The notes under the pieces are model-generated. The model saw only the letters and a list, made by a program, of their open reading frames with translations, did not search any database and was not told the origin of the DNA. This document shows, piece by piece, positions 48,914 to 59,670 of a stretch of DNA of 64,000 nucleotides (its first letter is position 1; each line of letters starts with the position of its first letter). The stretch is from Crocinitomicaceae bacterium (GTDB taxonomy: Bacteria > Bacteroidota > Bacteroidia > Flavobacteriales_D > Crocinitomicaceae). The stretch is from assembly GCA_021740085.1 (NCBI GenBank), contig JAIPAL010000001.1, positions 1 through 64,000 on the forward strand, in the 5' to 3' direction. The position numbers and the translations under genes were made by a program.

Positions 48914-49639
48914 TTGGGTGTTTTAAACTCCTTCTTTTCAAAGAAAAAATCTCAAGATGAGATAAAGTTAATTCGTTTTATTATTCAATCATTTGGTTAC
49001 CGTCCCACGAATCTTAGTTTTTTTCAAAAAGCCCTTTCTCATAAGTCTATTACCGAAAAAAACGAAGTGGAAGAATCTAATGAACGACTTGAGTTTTTAG
49101 GGGATGCCATACTTGATGCCGTTATAGCAGAATACTTATACGAAAAATACCCTGGAGACGATGAAGGATATTTAACTAAGTTGAAATCAAAAATTGTCAA
49201 CCGAAAAACACTTTCTGAAATCGGTGAAAAAATGGGGATTCGGAACCATCTCAATTATAGCACGGCAAGAACGATCAATCTTCCTTCTATTGAGGGAAAT
49301 GCTTTTGAAGCACTGATGGGGGCGCTCTATCTTGATGGGGGCTATAAACAAGTGAGACAGAGTCTTCGGAATCATGTGTTAAGAAAGTTTGTGGACGTTA
49401 ATAAATTATTGGAGGAAGAAATTGATTTTAAATCCCGATTGATAATTTGGTGTCAAAAGAAAAGATTACCCTTGGAATTTATTGTAGTTTCTGAGAAGAA
49501 GCACCAAGGAGTCAATAATTATACTATTGAAGTTAGAATAAATAAAACAGTATATGGCACTGGTGCAGGGGGAAATAAAAAAGAAGCGGAACAAAACGCC
49601 TCCAAAGAAACGTTTAATATAATGGGGGAAATTGATTAA
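48914..49639 (+). CDS. rnc: Ribonuclease III (TTG start)
   Basis: FFQKALSHKSITEKNEVEESNERLEFLGDAILDAVIAEYLYEKYP; EGNAFEALMGALYLDGGY; dsRBD GTGAGGNKKEAEQNASKE. Confidence 0.95.
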   Translation: MGVLNSFFSKKKSQDEIKLIRFIIQSFGYRPTNLSFFQKALSHKSITEKNEVEESNERLEFLGDAILDAVIAEYLYEKYPGDDEGYLTKLKSKIVNRKTLSEIGEKMGIRNHLNYSTARTINLPSIEGNAFEALMGALYLDGGYKQVRQSLRNHVLRKFVDVNKLLEEEIDFKSRLIIWCQKKRLPLEFIVVSEKKHQGVNNYTIEVRINKTVYGTGAGGNKKEAEQNASKETFNIMGEID

Positions 49640-49693
49640 TTTACTCATTATTGCTTTTTTTTCCTTTACTTTGTCGTGTAAAAAAAATATAGT

Positions 49694-49924
49694 ATGAGTT
49701 GGACAGATATTATTTATTCTATTGGAGATTTATTTAAGTGGTCTTTTGGCTTTTTTGAGTTTATTCAAAATAATTTCAACAATGTTTTATTGTTCTTGGG
49801 CTTTTTTGGGTTCGCCTATTGGATGAACATACAGCGCAAGTACAATGCAAAGGCTAATGTTCCTGTCGAATCTAGTGAAAACACTGGGTGGTTTAAAGAT
49901 GGTGAGGGAAAACAAATTAAATAA
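49694..49924 (+). CDS. Small membrane protein (possibly DUF6341-like)
   Basis: 76 aa: IQNNFNNVLLFLGFFGFAYWMNIQRKYNAKANVPVESSENTGWFKDGEGKQIK. Confidence 0.6.
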   Translation: MSWTDIIYSIGDLFKWSFGFFEFIQNNFNNVLLFLGFFGFAYWMNIQRKYNAKANVPVESSENTGWFKDGEGKQIK

Positions 49925-49953
49925 TTCCTTCTTTTCTTTATTATAATCTGTTA

Positions 49954-50697
49954 TTAAGTTAACGAGGACTTTAAGTATTCCCTATTCATTCTTGCAATAT
50001 TTTCTAACGAAATCCCCTTAGGACATTCGACTTCACATGCACCTGTATTCGTGCAATTTCCAAATCCTTCTGCATCCATTTGATTCACCATATTAATTAC
50101 GCGGTCTCTGGCCTCCACTTTTCCCTGCGGTAACAAAGAGAATTGGGAAACTTTAGCAGACACAAACAACATAGCAGAAGAGTTTTTACATGTGGCAACA
50201 CAGGCTCCACAACCTATACAAGTTGCCGCATCAAATGCTTTGTCCGCGTCGTGCTTTGGTATCGGAATCGTATTGGCATCAATGGTGTTTCCTGAAGTAT
50301 TTACGGAAATAAATCCGCCAGATTGTTGAATTCTATCAAATGCACTTCTATCTACAACAAGGTCTTTTATTACTGGGAAACCCTTAGCTCTAAATGGCTC
50401 AATATAGATAGTGTCGCCGTCTTTGAATTTACGCATATGCAACTGACAAGTGGTCACAAGTCTATCCGGTCCGTGCGCCTCGCCGTTAATAAATAAAGAG
50501 CACATACCACAGATTCCTTCTCGGCAGTCATGGTCGAAAGCAACGGTGTCTTCTCCTTTAACAATTAACTCATCGTTTAATATGTCCAACATTTCAAGAA
50601 AAGACATGTCTGGTTCTATTTTGTCCACGGTGTAATCCACCATCTTTCCTTTTGAGCTAGCGTCATTTTGGCGCCAAATTTTAAGTGCTAATTTCAT
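49954..50697 (-). CDS. sdhB: Succinate dehydrogenase/fumarate reductase iron-sulfur subunit
   Basis: [73 protein letters not shown]. Confidence 0.96.
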   Translation of the reverse strand: MKLALKIWRQNDASSKGKMVDYTVDKIEPDMSFLEMLDILNDELIVKGEDTVAFDHDCREGICGMCSLFINGEAHGPDRLVTTCQLHMRKFKDGDTIYIEPFRAKGFPVIKDLVVDRSAFDRIQQSGGFISVNTSGNTIDANTIPIPKHDADKAFDAATCIGCGACVATCKNSSAMLFVSAKVSQFSLLPQGKVEARDRVINMVNQMDAEGFGNCTNTGACEVECPKGISLENIARMNREYLKSSLT

Positions 50698-50724
50698 GAT
50701 ATTATTGCTTAGTAAGCGTCACTA

Positions 50725-52725
50725 TTATTTATAACTTCTTTGAACTAATTTTACATTCTCAAACGATAGGGGTTCTTTGTGAAGAACAGCATCGCTAGGA
50801 TTTCCTTTGTATTCCCATGCAGCAACATAGGCAAAATTTTCATCGTCTCTTTGCGCCTCACCATCAGTTGTTTGATACTCCTCTCGGAAGTGGCCACCAC
50901 AAGATTCATTCCTATGCAAGGCATCTTTAGCGAAAAGCTCCCCTAATTCCAGAAAATCAGCCACACGCATAGCTTTTGCTAATTCTGGATTAAAACTATC
51001 GGGTGTCCCTGGAATTTTTACTTCCTTATAAAAGTCTTCTCTGATTTGAGCAATTTCCTGCTGCGCTTCTTTTAAACCCTTTTCGTTTCTTGACATCCCT
51101 ACTTTATCCCACATTATTTTTCCTAATTTCTTATGAAAATAATCGGCTGGCTTACTGCCTCCGTTATTCATCAAACGACTAATCTGATCCACCACATTTT
51201 TCTCTGCGGCATCAAACTCAGGAGTATTTGTATCGATTTTCCCCATTTTGATATCTGGGGCTAAATAATCGCCAATAGTGTAAGGCAAAACAAAATACCC
51301 ATCGGCTAATCCTTGCATCAAAGCAGATGCACCCAATCGGTTGGCGCCATGATCAGAGAAATTAGATTCACCAATTGAAAAACAACCGGGAATTGTTGTT
51401 TGCAGATTGTAATCCACCCAAGTGCCTCCCATCGTGTAATGAACCGCAGGATAAATCATCATCGGTGTTGAATAGGGATCTTCATCCACTATTTTCTCGT
51501 ACATCTGAAAAAGATTTCCATATTTATTGGCCACAATTTCCGTCCCTAATTTGATAACTAATTGCTTATCGTTTTCATCTAAATGCTTCAGGCGGGCTTG
51601 ATCTATTCCGTAACGCTCAATGGCAGCAGCGAAATCTAAGTAAACAGCTTCTCCCGTTTTATTAACACCAAAACCAGCGTCACATCGCTCTTTTGCTGCC
51701 CGCGAAGCAATATCACGAGGAACCAAATTACCAAATGCTGGGTAGCGACGCTCTAAATAATAATCGCGATCTTCTTCGGCTAATTGAGTGGGTTTTAATT
51801 TTCCCTCTCGAATCATTTTTGCATCTTCCAATTTGGCAGGAACCCATATACGACCGTCATTTCGTAGTGATTCAGACATCAATGTTAATTTCGCCTGATG
51901 ATCACCAGAAACAGGGATACAAGTTGGGTGGATCTGCGTGTAACAAGGATTCGCGAAAAAAGCACCTCTTTTATGGATTTTCCAAGCGGCCGTTACATTA
52001 CTTCCCATCGCATTTGTCGAAAGAAAGAAAACATTTCCGTAGCCTCCAGAAGCGATAACCACCGCGTGTGCTGAGTGGCGCTCAATTTTTCCCGAAACCA
52101 TGTCTCTAGCAATAATACCCCTCGCTTTACCGTCAACAATTACCAAATCAAGCATTTCATGGCGATTGTGCATTTTTATTTTTCCGCGACCTATTTGTCT
52201 GTTCATAGCGGAATAAGCACCCAATAATAATTGTTGTCCAGTCTGACCCTTTGCATAAAAAGTTCTTGATACAAGGGTTCCACCAAATGATCTGTTATCT
52301 AAAAGGCCACCATATTCTCTAGCGAACGGAACGCCTTGAGCAACACACTGGTCAATAATGTTGGTGGACACCTCTGCTAAGCGATGTACATTTGATTCCC
52401 GAGCACGGTAATCTCCACCTTTCACCGTGTCGTAAAACAAACGAAAAGTAGAATCCCCATCGCCCTGATAGTTTTTTGCAGCATTAATCCCCCCTTGTGC
52501 AGCAATTGAGTGCGCACGACGCGGTGAGTCTTGAAAACAAAACGCTTTTACGTTGTAGCCTAGCTCGGCAAGGGTGGCTGCAGCAGATCCTCCAGCTAGT
52601 CCAGTTCCCACAATAATAATGTCAAGATTCCGCTTGTTTGCGGGATTCACCAAATTAATGTGGTCTTTGTAATGTGTCCATTTTTCAGCAATGGGGCCTG
52701 TGGGTATTTTTGAGTCTAAAGCCAT
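50725..52725 (-). CDS. sdhA: Succinate dehydrogenase/fumarate reductase flavoprotein subunit
   Basis: [83 protein letters not shown]. Confidence 0.97.
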   Translation of the reverse strand: MALDSKIPTGPIAEKWTHYKDHINLVNPANKRNLDIIIVGTGLAGGSAAATLAELGYNVKAFCFQDSPRRAHSIAAQGGINAAKNYQGDGDSTFRLFYDTVKGGDYRARESNVHRLAEVSTNIIDQCVAQGVPFAREYGGLLDNRSFGGTLVSRTFYAKGQTGQQLLLGAYSAMNRQIGRGKIKMHNRHEMLDLVIVDGKARGIIARDMVSGKIERHSAHAVVIASGGYGNVFFLSTNAMGSNVTAAWKIHKRGAFFANPCYTQIHPTCIPVSGDHQAKLTLMSESLRNDGRIWVPAKLEDAKMIREGKLKPTQLAEEDRDYYLERRYPAFGNLVPRDIASRAAKERCDAGFGVNKTGEAVYLDFAAAIERYGIDQARLKHLDENDKQLVIKLGTEIVANKYGNLFQMYEKIVDEDPYSTPMMIYPAVHYTMGGTWVDYNLQTTIPGCFSIGESNFSDHGANRLGASALMQGLADGYFVLPYTIGDYLAPDIKMGKIDTNTPEFDAAEKNVVDQISRLMNNGGSKPADYFHKKLGKIMWDKVGMSRNEKGLKEAQQEIAQIREDFYKEVKIPGTPDSFNPELAKAMRVADFLELGELFAKDALHRNESCGGHFREEYQTTDGEAQRDDENFAYVAAWEYKGNPSDAVLHKEPLSFENVKLVQRSYK

Positions 52726-52731
52726 TATTAA

Positions 52732-53397
52732 TTAATGATTAAAGTGGTGAAAAAGTGCGATAAAAATGAATCCAAAAGGAATGATAACAGCAAATGCATA
52801 ACCCAATTTATGGATCGTTTTTGAATACTTATTATTGAAACCTATGGATTGAAATGATGAATTGAAGCCATGCCATAAATGCAAGAAAAGAAAGAAAAAA
52901 GACAAGGAATAAATCGCTGTTCTTATTGGGCTTTCAAACTTTTCTCCGAGCTCATGATAATAACGTTGAGCGTCCAAGGGATTTACTTCTACATATTTAT
53001 ATGCCATTTCTGGAACCCAGAAATCATAAAAGTGGAGACCTAAAAAGGATAAAACCACAATTCCTGAAATAATCATGTTTCTTGATGACCAAGAAGCATT
53101 AGAAGCACCGTTGTATTTAGCATAAGCTATTGGCCGAGACGCCCTGTTTTTAAAATCTAAAACAAAACCCATAATGAAATGGAATAATACCCCAATAATT
53201 AGTATCGGCTGCATTACAAATTGAATTAATGGGTTATTACCCATAAAGTGAGCCATCATGTTAAATAGCTCTTCACTAAAAACAGACATCAAATTAACAA
53301 AGAAATGGATCGACAAAAAAGTAATCAAAAACAAACCTGAAAGCGCCATGGCAACTTTCTTGGCAATTGATGACTTTAAAATAGTTGGATTGCTCAT
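52732..53397 (-). CDS. sdhC: Succinate dehydrogenase cytochrome b subunit
   Basis: Five TM; SIAKKVAMALSGLFLITFLSIHFFVNL; LHLWHGFNSSFQSIGFNNKYSKTIHKLGYAFAVIIPFGFIFIALFHHF. Confidence 0.92.
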   Translation of the reverse strand: MSNPTILKSSIAKKVAMALSGLFLITFLSIHFFVNLMSVFSEELFNMMAHFMGNNPLIQFVMQPILIIGVLFHFIMGFVLDFKNRASRPIAYAKYNGASNASWSSRNMIISGIVVLSFLGLHFYDFWVPEMAYKYVEVNPLDAQRYYHELGEKFESPIRTAIYSLSFFFLFLHLWHGFNSSFQSIGFNNKYSKTIHKLGYAFAVIIPFGFIFIALFHHFNH

Positions 53398-53472
53398 AAT
53401 TAAATACTAAAATAATCACTGCAAATTTAGTCCTTTGAAAGATTAAAAGGGGCAATAATGTCTTATTTAGAA

Positions 53473-54372
53473 TTAATTTAAATAAATAACACTTGTTTCC
53501 TCCTCACTAACTGTGAGCAGTATTTTTTTTCCAACTATTATCGCTCTATTATCTGCGATATGTCCCCCTGGGAAACCAAATAAAACCGGGATTCTCGTGT
53601 ACTCAAGTTGATCTAACACCATTTCTTGTATTGTACGGCCTAATGGAGGGTCCGTGTCTTCTAATTCGCTTATGCCGCCAATGATTAATCCCTTTGTTTT
53701 TTGAAAGACGCCCGCTTTTTTAAACGCGTACAACATTCTTTCAACTTGATAATAATGTTCTCCGACATCCTCCAAAAACAGAATACTATCCTCAAAATCA
53801 TATTGATCATCCGTGCCTAGCATACTATAAACAATACTGAGATTTCCACCAATTAAATTACCCGTGGCTATACCCGCTTTGTTGGATTGATTGGAGGGTA
53901 GTAAGAATTGTGGCCAAGAGCCTTGAAGGGTGTTTATTAAGGTTGTTAATGCCGCTTCGGTGTTTTTTTCAAAATTAATTGGCATAGAACCATGAATACT
54001 TTGAACGCCCAATTTATTCAGGCGGTGATGAAAGACGGTAATATCACTAAATCCAATCAACCATTTAGGCTCTCGTAACATGTTCGCCCAATTTATTCGG
54101 TCTACTAAACGAACGCATCCATAACCGCCTCTTGCACAAAGGATCGCTCGGACATCGGGGTGGTCTATCCCAAATTGAAAATCCAACAACCTTTCTTCAT
54201 CCGTTCCTGAAAAATAATGGTGGTTGCCAAAACAATTCTTACTAATCAACACCTTGAAGCCATTCTGCTCGAGGTGTTTTTTCGCATACAAAACCGCTTG
54301 TGGATCCATGAATTTTGCTGGTGCCGTAATATAAATAAGATCGCCTGGATTTAATGCTGGTGGTTGAATCAT
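53473..54372 (-). CDS. LD-carboxypeptidase (S66 family)
   Basis: LNPGDLIYITAPAKFMDPQAV; ILCARGGYGCVRLVDRINW; GFSDITVFHHRLNKLGVQSIHGSMP; GFPGGHIADNRAIIVGKKI. Confidence 0.92.
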   Translation of the reverse strand: MIQPPALNPGDLIYITAPAKFMDPQAVLYAKKHLEQNGFKVLISKNCFGNHHYFSGTDEERLLDFQFGIDHPDVRAILCARGGYGCVRLVDRINWANMLREPKWLIGFSDITVFHHRLNKLGVQSIHGSMPINFEKNTEAALTTLINTLQGSWPQFLLPSNQSNKAGIATGNLIGGNLSIVYSMLGTDDQYDFEDSILFLEDVGEHYYQVERMLYAFKKAGVFQKTKGLIIGGISELEDTDPPLGRTIQEMVLDQLEYTRIPVLFGFPGGHIADNRAIIVGKKILLTVSEEETSVIYLN

Positions 54373-55043
54373 GGCTTCATTATAAAAGATTGAGCGATTG
54401 TAAGATCAAACTGGTCGGTAATTTTAATGTTTTCTTGGTTGCTTGGTACAAAATGTATCTTTACTCCCAATTGTTCCACCAAAGAGGCGTCGTCTGTTAT
54501 GTTTTCGGTAAATTCCTGGCGATAGGCACGCCGAATTATTTCCGCGTGAAAACATTGCGGAGTATGAATAATCCGAAAGTTTTTCCGGTCTACTGCAAAA
54601 TTATCATTCCCATTTACCTGTCTTATCGTATCCTTTAAATCAACGACTGGAACAACCGCTTCAAACTTCTCTAGCGAGGAAAAACAACGTTCAATAGTTG
54701 CCACTGATACGAACGGCCTTACGCCATCGTGGATGGCTATGTGCTCACCATGGACAGTAGTAAGTGCGTTTTTTATTGAGTGGAATCGCTCGACACCTCC
54801 TACCACAATACTATGTGGAACAGTAAAGCTGATGGAATTAATTAAGGATTTCCAATAATCAACCCAGTCATTTGGCAGGGTAACTACTATCTCTAAGGTA
54901 TTATCAAATGAATAAAACTCGTTAATCGTATGTGCTAAAATGGGTAAGTTTCCAATAAGCAGAAATTGTTTAGGTATTACATTTCCTGTACGTCGTCCTA
55001 TTCCTCCTGCTGTAATAATAACTGATCGTTTTATCATGGTCAA
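54369..55043 (-). CDS. ispD: 2-C-methyl-D-erythritol 4-phosphate cytidylyltransferase
   Basis: [80 protein letters not shown]. Confidence 0.94.
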   Translation of the reverse strand: MTMIKRSVIITAGGIGRRTGNVIPKQFLLIGNLPILAHTINEFYSFDNTLEIVVTLPNDWVDYWKSLINSISFTVPHSIVVGGVERFHSIKNALTTVHGEHIAIHDGVRPFVSVATIERCFSSLEKFEAVVPVVDLKDTIRQVNGNDNFAVDRKNFRIIHTPQCFHAEIIRRAYRQEFTENITDDASLVEQLGVKIHFVPSNQENIKITDQFDLTIAQSFIMKP

Positions 55044-55120
55044 AAATAAGTATAAGTATGGTATCTACAAATTTTACAACTTTCCCCTTGTTTTTCTACC
55101 TTTGTATAAAATCACGTTCC

Positions 55121-56590
55121 ATGACAATGCGAAAAGGTAGCCTAACTATTTACAATACCCTAAGTGGTAATAAGGAATTGTTTTGTCCAATCAATCAGGA
55201 TTTTGTAGGCATGTATGTTTGTGGGCCAACGGTATACAATTATGTGCACTTAGGAAATTGTAGGACTTTTATTTCTTTCGACTTGGCTTACCGTTATTTA
55301 CTTCATCTTGGATACCGGGTTCGTTATGTAAGAAACATAACAGATGTTGGTCATTTAGAAAGTGATGCGGATGAAGGGGAGGATAAAATATCAATCAAAG
55401 CGCGCTTAGAAAAATTGGAGCCGATGGAAATTGTACAACAATACACCATCGATTTTCATCAAGTTATGCAAGCTTTTAATGCGCTGCCACCAAATATTGA
55501 ACCCACTGCTACAGGACATCTTATCGAACAAATCGAATTTATTCATTCGATCCTTAAAAATGGCTTTGCATATGAATCAAATGGCTCTGTCTATTTTGAT
55601 GTAGAAAAATATAATACGGCATATCCTTATGGCGAATTGTCCGGAAGAAAAATTGAGGATTTAATTGCTAATTCGAGGCCACTTGACGGCCAAAATGAAA
55701 AACGAGCACCACTTGATTTTGCCCTTTGGAAAAATGCTTCGGCAGAACATATTATGAAGTGGCCATCGCCTTGGGGAATTGGTTTTCCAGGATGGCATTT
55801 AGAATGCTCCGCCATGAGCGGTAAATATTTAGGGGAGGAATTTGATATTCACGGAGGAGGAATGGATCTTAAATTTCCACACCATGAATGCGAAATTGCG
55901 CAGGGTTGTGCTGCGACTGGTAAAAAACCAGTTAATTATTGGATGCATGCCAATATGCTCACGCTTAACGGAAAAAAAATGAGTAAATCAGCCGGGAATT
56001 CCTTGTTGCCAAACGAATTGTTTTCAGGAGAAAACGAGTTGCTAAATAAAGGATTTGATCCAATGGTTGTCCGTTTTTTTATGATGCAGGCACATTATCG
56101 AAGCACCCTAGACTTTACAAGTGAGGCGCTGAGTGCGGCAGAAAAAGGATTCAAAAAACTTATGGTATCAGTAGAAAACTTAGAGTTGATTGTTCCTTCC
56201 AATCAATCAACTTTGGATGTTTCAACGCTTATCGATAGTTTTTATGCAGCAATGGATGATGATTTTAATGCGCCCGCTTTAGTCGCTAATTTATTTGAGG
56301 CCGTTAAACAAATCAATGCAGTCCTTGAAGACAAAGAATCACTAAATAAAGAAGATTTGAATCTCTTTAAAAAAGAAATGAACGGTTTTGTTTTCGACGT
56401 TCTGGGATTAAAACCTACCATTGAGAAATTAGAGGATGATCGTTTAGTCGGTGTGATGGACTTAATGATGAATTTAAGGTCAAATGCGAGAGAGAATAAA
56501 GACTGGGCAACATCGGATAAAATTAGAGACGGGCTCCTAAATGCTGGCATTAATGTTAAGGATGAAAAAAATGGCGCAAGTTGGAAATAA
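55121..56590 (+). CDS. cysS: Cysteinyl-tRNA synthetase (start about 55121/55127)
   Basis: [93 protein letters not shown]. Confidence 0.97.
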   Translation: MTMRKGSLTIYNTLSGNKELFCPINQDFVGMYVCGPTVYNYVHLGNCRTFISFDLAYRYLLHLGYRVRYVRNITDVGHLESDADEGEDKISIKARLEKLEPMEIVQQYTIDFHQVMQAFNALPPNIEPTATGHLIEQIEFIHSILKNGFAYESNGSVYFDVEKYNTAYPYGELSGRKIEDLIANSRPLDGQNEKRAPLDFALWKNASAEHIMKWPSPWGIGFPGWHLECSAMSGKYLGEEFDIHGGGMDLKFPHHECEIAQGCAATGKKPVNYWMHANMLTLNGKKMSKSAGNSLLPNELFSGENELLNKGFDPMVVRFFMMQAHYRSTLDFTSEALSAAEKGFKKLMVSVENLELIVPSNQSTLDVSTLIDSFYAAMDDDFNAPALVANLFEAVKQINAVLEDKESLNKEDLNLFKKEMNGFVFDVLGLKPTIEKLEDDRLVGVMDLMMNLRSNARENKDWATSDKIRDGLLNAGINVKDEKNGASWK

Positions 56591-56611
56591 CAAAACATAT
56601 TCTTTTAAGCA

Positions 56612-57124
56612 ATGGCATTAATTAAATCTTGTAAAGATCTTTCTCCTCAATTCGGTGAAGATTGTTATTTAGCCGAGAACGCTACCATAATAGGCGACGT
56701 GGTAATGGGACAACAATGCTCTGTTTGGTTCAATACCGTTATTAGAGGAGATGTGAATTCTATTCGAATCGGAAATAAAGTTAATATTCAAGATGGTGCC
56801 GTATTACATTGTACCTATCAAAAAACAACCGTTTCTATTGGAAATAACGTATCCATCGGACATAATGCGCTTGTACATGGGTGTACAATTGAAGACAATG
56901 TGTTGATTGGAATGGGGGCAATTGTTATGGATAATTGCCATATTGAATCAAATTGTATTATTGCTGCTGGGGCGGTCGTTTTAGAGGGGACACGTGTGGA
57001 ATCTTGGAGTATTTACGGTGGTGTTCCCGCAAAAAAAATTAAGACCTTGTCTCCTGAACTTTTCGAGGGGGAGGTAATGCGAATTGCTGATAATTATGTT
57101 TTTTACTCCAGTTGGTTTAAATAG
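56612..57124 (+). CDS. Gamma carbonic anhydrase-family hexapeptide-repeat protein
   Basis: YLAENATIIGDVVMGQQCSVWFNTVIRGDVNSIRIGNKVNIQDGAVLHCTYQ...ISIGHNALVHGCTI. Confidence 0.88.
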   Translation: MALIKSCKDLSPQFGEDCYLAENATIIGDVVMGQQCSVWFNTVIRGDVNSIRIGNKVNIQDGAVLHCTYQKTTVSIGNNVSIGHNALVHGCTIEDNVLIGMGAIVMDNCHIESNCIIAAGAVVLEGTRVESWSIYGGVPAKKIKTLSPELFEGEVMRIADNYVFYSSWFK

Positions 57125-57170
57125 ATGGCCTTTTGATTTTTTTTTAGTTAATTTGTTAAAATATAAATTT

Positions 57171-57617
57171 ATGAAACGCTTTATTTTTCTCTCGATGATA
57201 TTTCTTTCAATCGGGTTGTTTTCGTGTAAGAAATATTCGGAGGGAGGTTTAAAAAATATGGCGGCGAGTCATATTAGAGGTACTTGGAAACTGGAAACCT
57301 ATCTCCTTAATAACATCGATTTTACAGGTGACTTATTAATCAATAGTTATAAAGAAACGTTCAATGAAGAAGGAACTTATTCGAGACAACTTATTGACAC
57401 CTTTGACCAGGTTTTAAATACTTCCGGAGGATGGGATTTTGAAGGCGAACGCAGCCTATTAACAATTTTAGGCGCGGGGGATTTTCTTTTGACGGCGAAC
57501 TCTTCAACCGCAACTGCTCCACGTAGTTATACGATTGAACGCCTAACAAAATCGGAGCTTTGGTACACCTATGATGATGGTTTGGGGAAGCATGATTTTA
57601 GGTTAATTAAACAGTAA
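57171..57617 (+). CDS. Lipoprotein, lipocalin-like (start 57171)
   Basis: Lipobox FLSIGLFSCKKYSEGG; HIRGTWKLETYLLNNIDFT...YKETFNEEGTYSRQLIDTF. Confidence 0.7.
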   Translation: MKRFIFLSMIFLSIGLFSCKKYSEGGLKNMAASHIRGTWKLETYLLNNIDFTGDLLINSYKETFNEEGTYSRQLIDTFDQVLNTSGGWDFEGERSLLTILGAGDFLLTANSSTATAPRSYTIERLTKSELWYTYDDGLGKHDFRLIKQ

Positions 57618-57632
57618 GATTACTTTATATCA

Positions 57633-58925
57633 ATGAAATATTTACCTATAAACGCAGGGCTTTTTATTCAAAATAGGGAGGCTTTTGTTAAACAAATGGA
57701 AAAGGGCGCCTTAGCCGTTTTTAATTCCAATGATGTTTTCCCAATAAGCGCAGACAGCTCGATGCCCTTTCAGCAACATCGTGATATTTTTTACCTAAGT
57801 GGGGTTGATCAAGAAGAGTCTATCTTAGTCCTGTCTCCTAATGCGAGTAATCCCGCTCATAAAGAAATACTGTTTTTAAAAGAAACTAGTGAATTAATTG
57901 CCATCTGGGAAGGGGAGAAACTTACAAAAGAGTCCGCGCTGCAAGTCTCTGGGATAAAAACAGTCTATTGGTTGCAACAATTCCCTGTCATCTTCAAGCA
58001 ATTAATGGCGGATTGCGATGCTATTTATCTAAATACCAACGAACATTTAAGAGCTTCAACAGAGGTAGAAACAAGGGAAGATCGATTTATTAAAAAAGTG
58101 AGGATTGAATACCCCGCGCATCAGACATTGAAATCTGCGCCAATATTACATCAAATTCGCGCTATTAAAAGCCAACTAGAAATAGATTTAATGCAAACGG
58201 CCTGTAATATAACTGAAGCCGGTTTCAGAAGGCTTTTGGGGTTTGTAAAGCCCGGTGTTTGGGAATATGAAATTGAAGCGGAACTTGTACATGAATTTAT
58301 TAAACGCAGATCGAAAGGTTTTGCTTATACGCCAATCATTGCATCGGGAAAAAATGCTTGTGTGCTTCACTATATTGAAAACAACCAACAATGTCAAGAC
58401 GGCGAAGTTATTTTGCTAGATGTTGCTGCAGAATATGCTAATTATTCATCTGACTTAACGAGGTGCATTCCGGTCTCTGGTCAATTTACAAAACGTCAAA
58501 AGGCGGTATATAATGCCGTGCTTCATGTAAAAAAAGAAGCAGAAAAATTGTTGGTGCCTGGCGTAATTATGGCGGATTATCATAAAAATGTCGGGTTATT
58601 AATGGAGGAGCAACTCGTTGGTCTTAATCTAATTTCAATCGACGATATTAAAAACCAAAAACCCGAATGGCCTGCTTATAAAAAATATTTTATGCACGGC
58701 ACTTCTCATTTTATCGGACTTGACACGCATGATGTGGGTCTTTGGCACCAACCAATTCAAGCAGGAATGGTTTTTACTTGTGAGCCAGGTATTTACATCC
58801 CGGAAGAAAATTTAGGAATCCGTTTGGAAGACGATTTAGTTGTCCAAGAAAAAGGAGAGCCAGTTAACCTGATGAAAAACATCCCACTTGAAGCAGAAGC
58901 GATTGAAGATTTGATGAACGCTTAA
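57633..58925 (+). CDS. pepP: Xaa-Pro aminopeptidase (M24B, aminopeptidase P family)
   Basis: FYLSGVDQEESILVL; GVWEYEIEAEL; LHYIENNQQCQDGEVILLDVAAEYANYSSDLTRCIPVSGQFT; HGTSHFIGLDTHDVG; VFTCEPGIYIPEENLGIRLEDDLVV. Confidence 0.93.
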   Translation: MKYLPINAGLFIQNREAFVKQMEKGALAVFNSNDVFPISADSSMPFQQHRDIFYLSGVDQEESILVLSPNASNPAHKEILFLKETSELIAIWEGEKLTKESALQVSGIKTVYWLQQFPVIFKQLMADCDAIYLNTNEHLRASTEVETREDRFIKKVRIEYPAHQTLKSAPILHQIRAIKSQLEIDLMQTACNITEAGFRRLLGFVKPGVWEYEIEAELVHEFIKRRSKGFAYTPIIASGKNACVLHYIENNQQCQDGEVILLDVAAEYANYSSDLTRCIPVSGQFTKRQKAVYNAVLHVKKEAEKLLVPGVIMADYHKNVGLLMEEQLVGLNLISIDDIKNQKPEWPAYKKYFMHGTSHFIGLDTHDVGLWHQPIQAGMVFTCEPGIYIPEENLGIRLEDDLVVQEKGEPVNLMKNIPLEAEAIEDLMNA

Positions 58926-58926
58926 A

Positions 58927-59670
58927 ATGCTCTATTCACGTGTTTTTGGTTCTGGACCAGCCCTAGTTTTTATTCATGGTTTTTTAGAATCCTCCACCAT
59001 GTGGGATGTGTTACCCCTCGCAACACTTAAGTGCCAATGTATCTTTATTGACCTGCCTGGCCATGGGAATTCCGCTTTAGAAAACACACCAGAAGAGCCT
59101 TCTATATGCTGGATAGCGGAGCAAGTTATCTCTACACTAGAGATGCTGGGAATAAATTCCTTTTCCATCGTTGGACATTCGATGGGTGCTTATGTTGCGC
59201 TAGAAATTAAAAGAATAATGCCTGGTTGTAGAAAAGTCGTTTTACTTAATTCTAATTTTTGGACGGACGGGGAACAGAAGAAAAAAGACCGGGTGCGTGT
59301 TGCTTCACTCGTTTTGAAAGCAAAAAACCTCTTTATTCAAGAAGCTATTCCACACTTGTTTCATGATATAAAAAAACACGAAGAAACTATTTTATCTTTA
59401 ATTAAGGAAGCAAAAAAAATGGAGGCGAGTGCCATTGCTTTTTCGTCCTTAGCCATGAGAAATAGGACGGATTTTAGTACTCATATTGAAGAAAATCCAC
59501 GTGATTATCTTTTCGTTCATGGGGTGTTGGACAGGCTTATTGAGGTGGAAGAATACCGCCGAAAAACCATCGCGTTTCCTGAACAGCTCTACCTAATCGA
59601 TGGGGCCGGTCATATGTCACCTTGGGAAAATCCTACTGCAGTAATGAGTTGTATTAAGTCCGCACTATAA
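58927..59670 (+). CDS. Alpha/beta hydrolase
   Basis: PALVFIHGFLESSTMWDVL; IDLPGHGNS; IVGHSMGAYVALE; IDGAGHMSPWENP. Confidence 0.92.
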   Translation: MLYSRVFGSGPALVFIHGFLESSTMWDVLPLATLKCQCIFIDLPGHGNSALENTPEEPSICWIAEQVISTLEMLGINSFSIVGHSMGAYVALEIKRIMPGCRKVVLLNSNFWTDGEQKKKDRVRVASLVLKAKNLFIQEAIPHLFHDIKKHEETILSLIKEAKKMEASAIAFSSLAMRNRTDFSTHIEENPRDYLFVHGVLDRLIEVEEYRRKTIAFPEQLYLIDGAGHMSPWENPTAVMSCIKSAL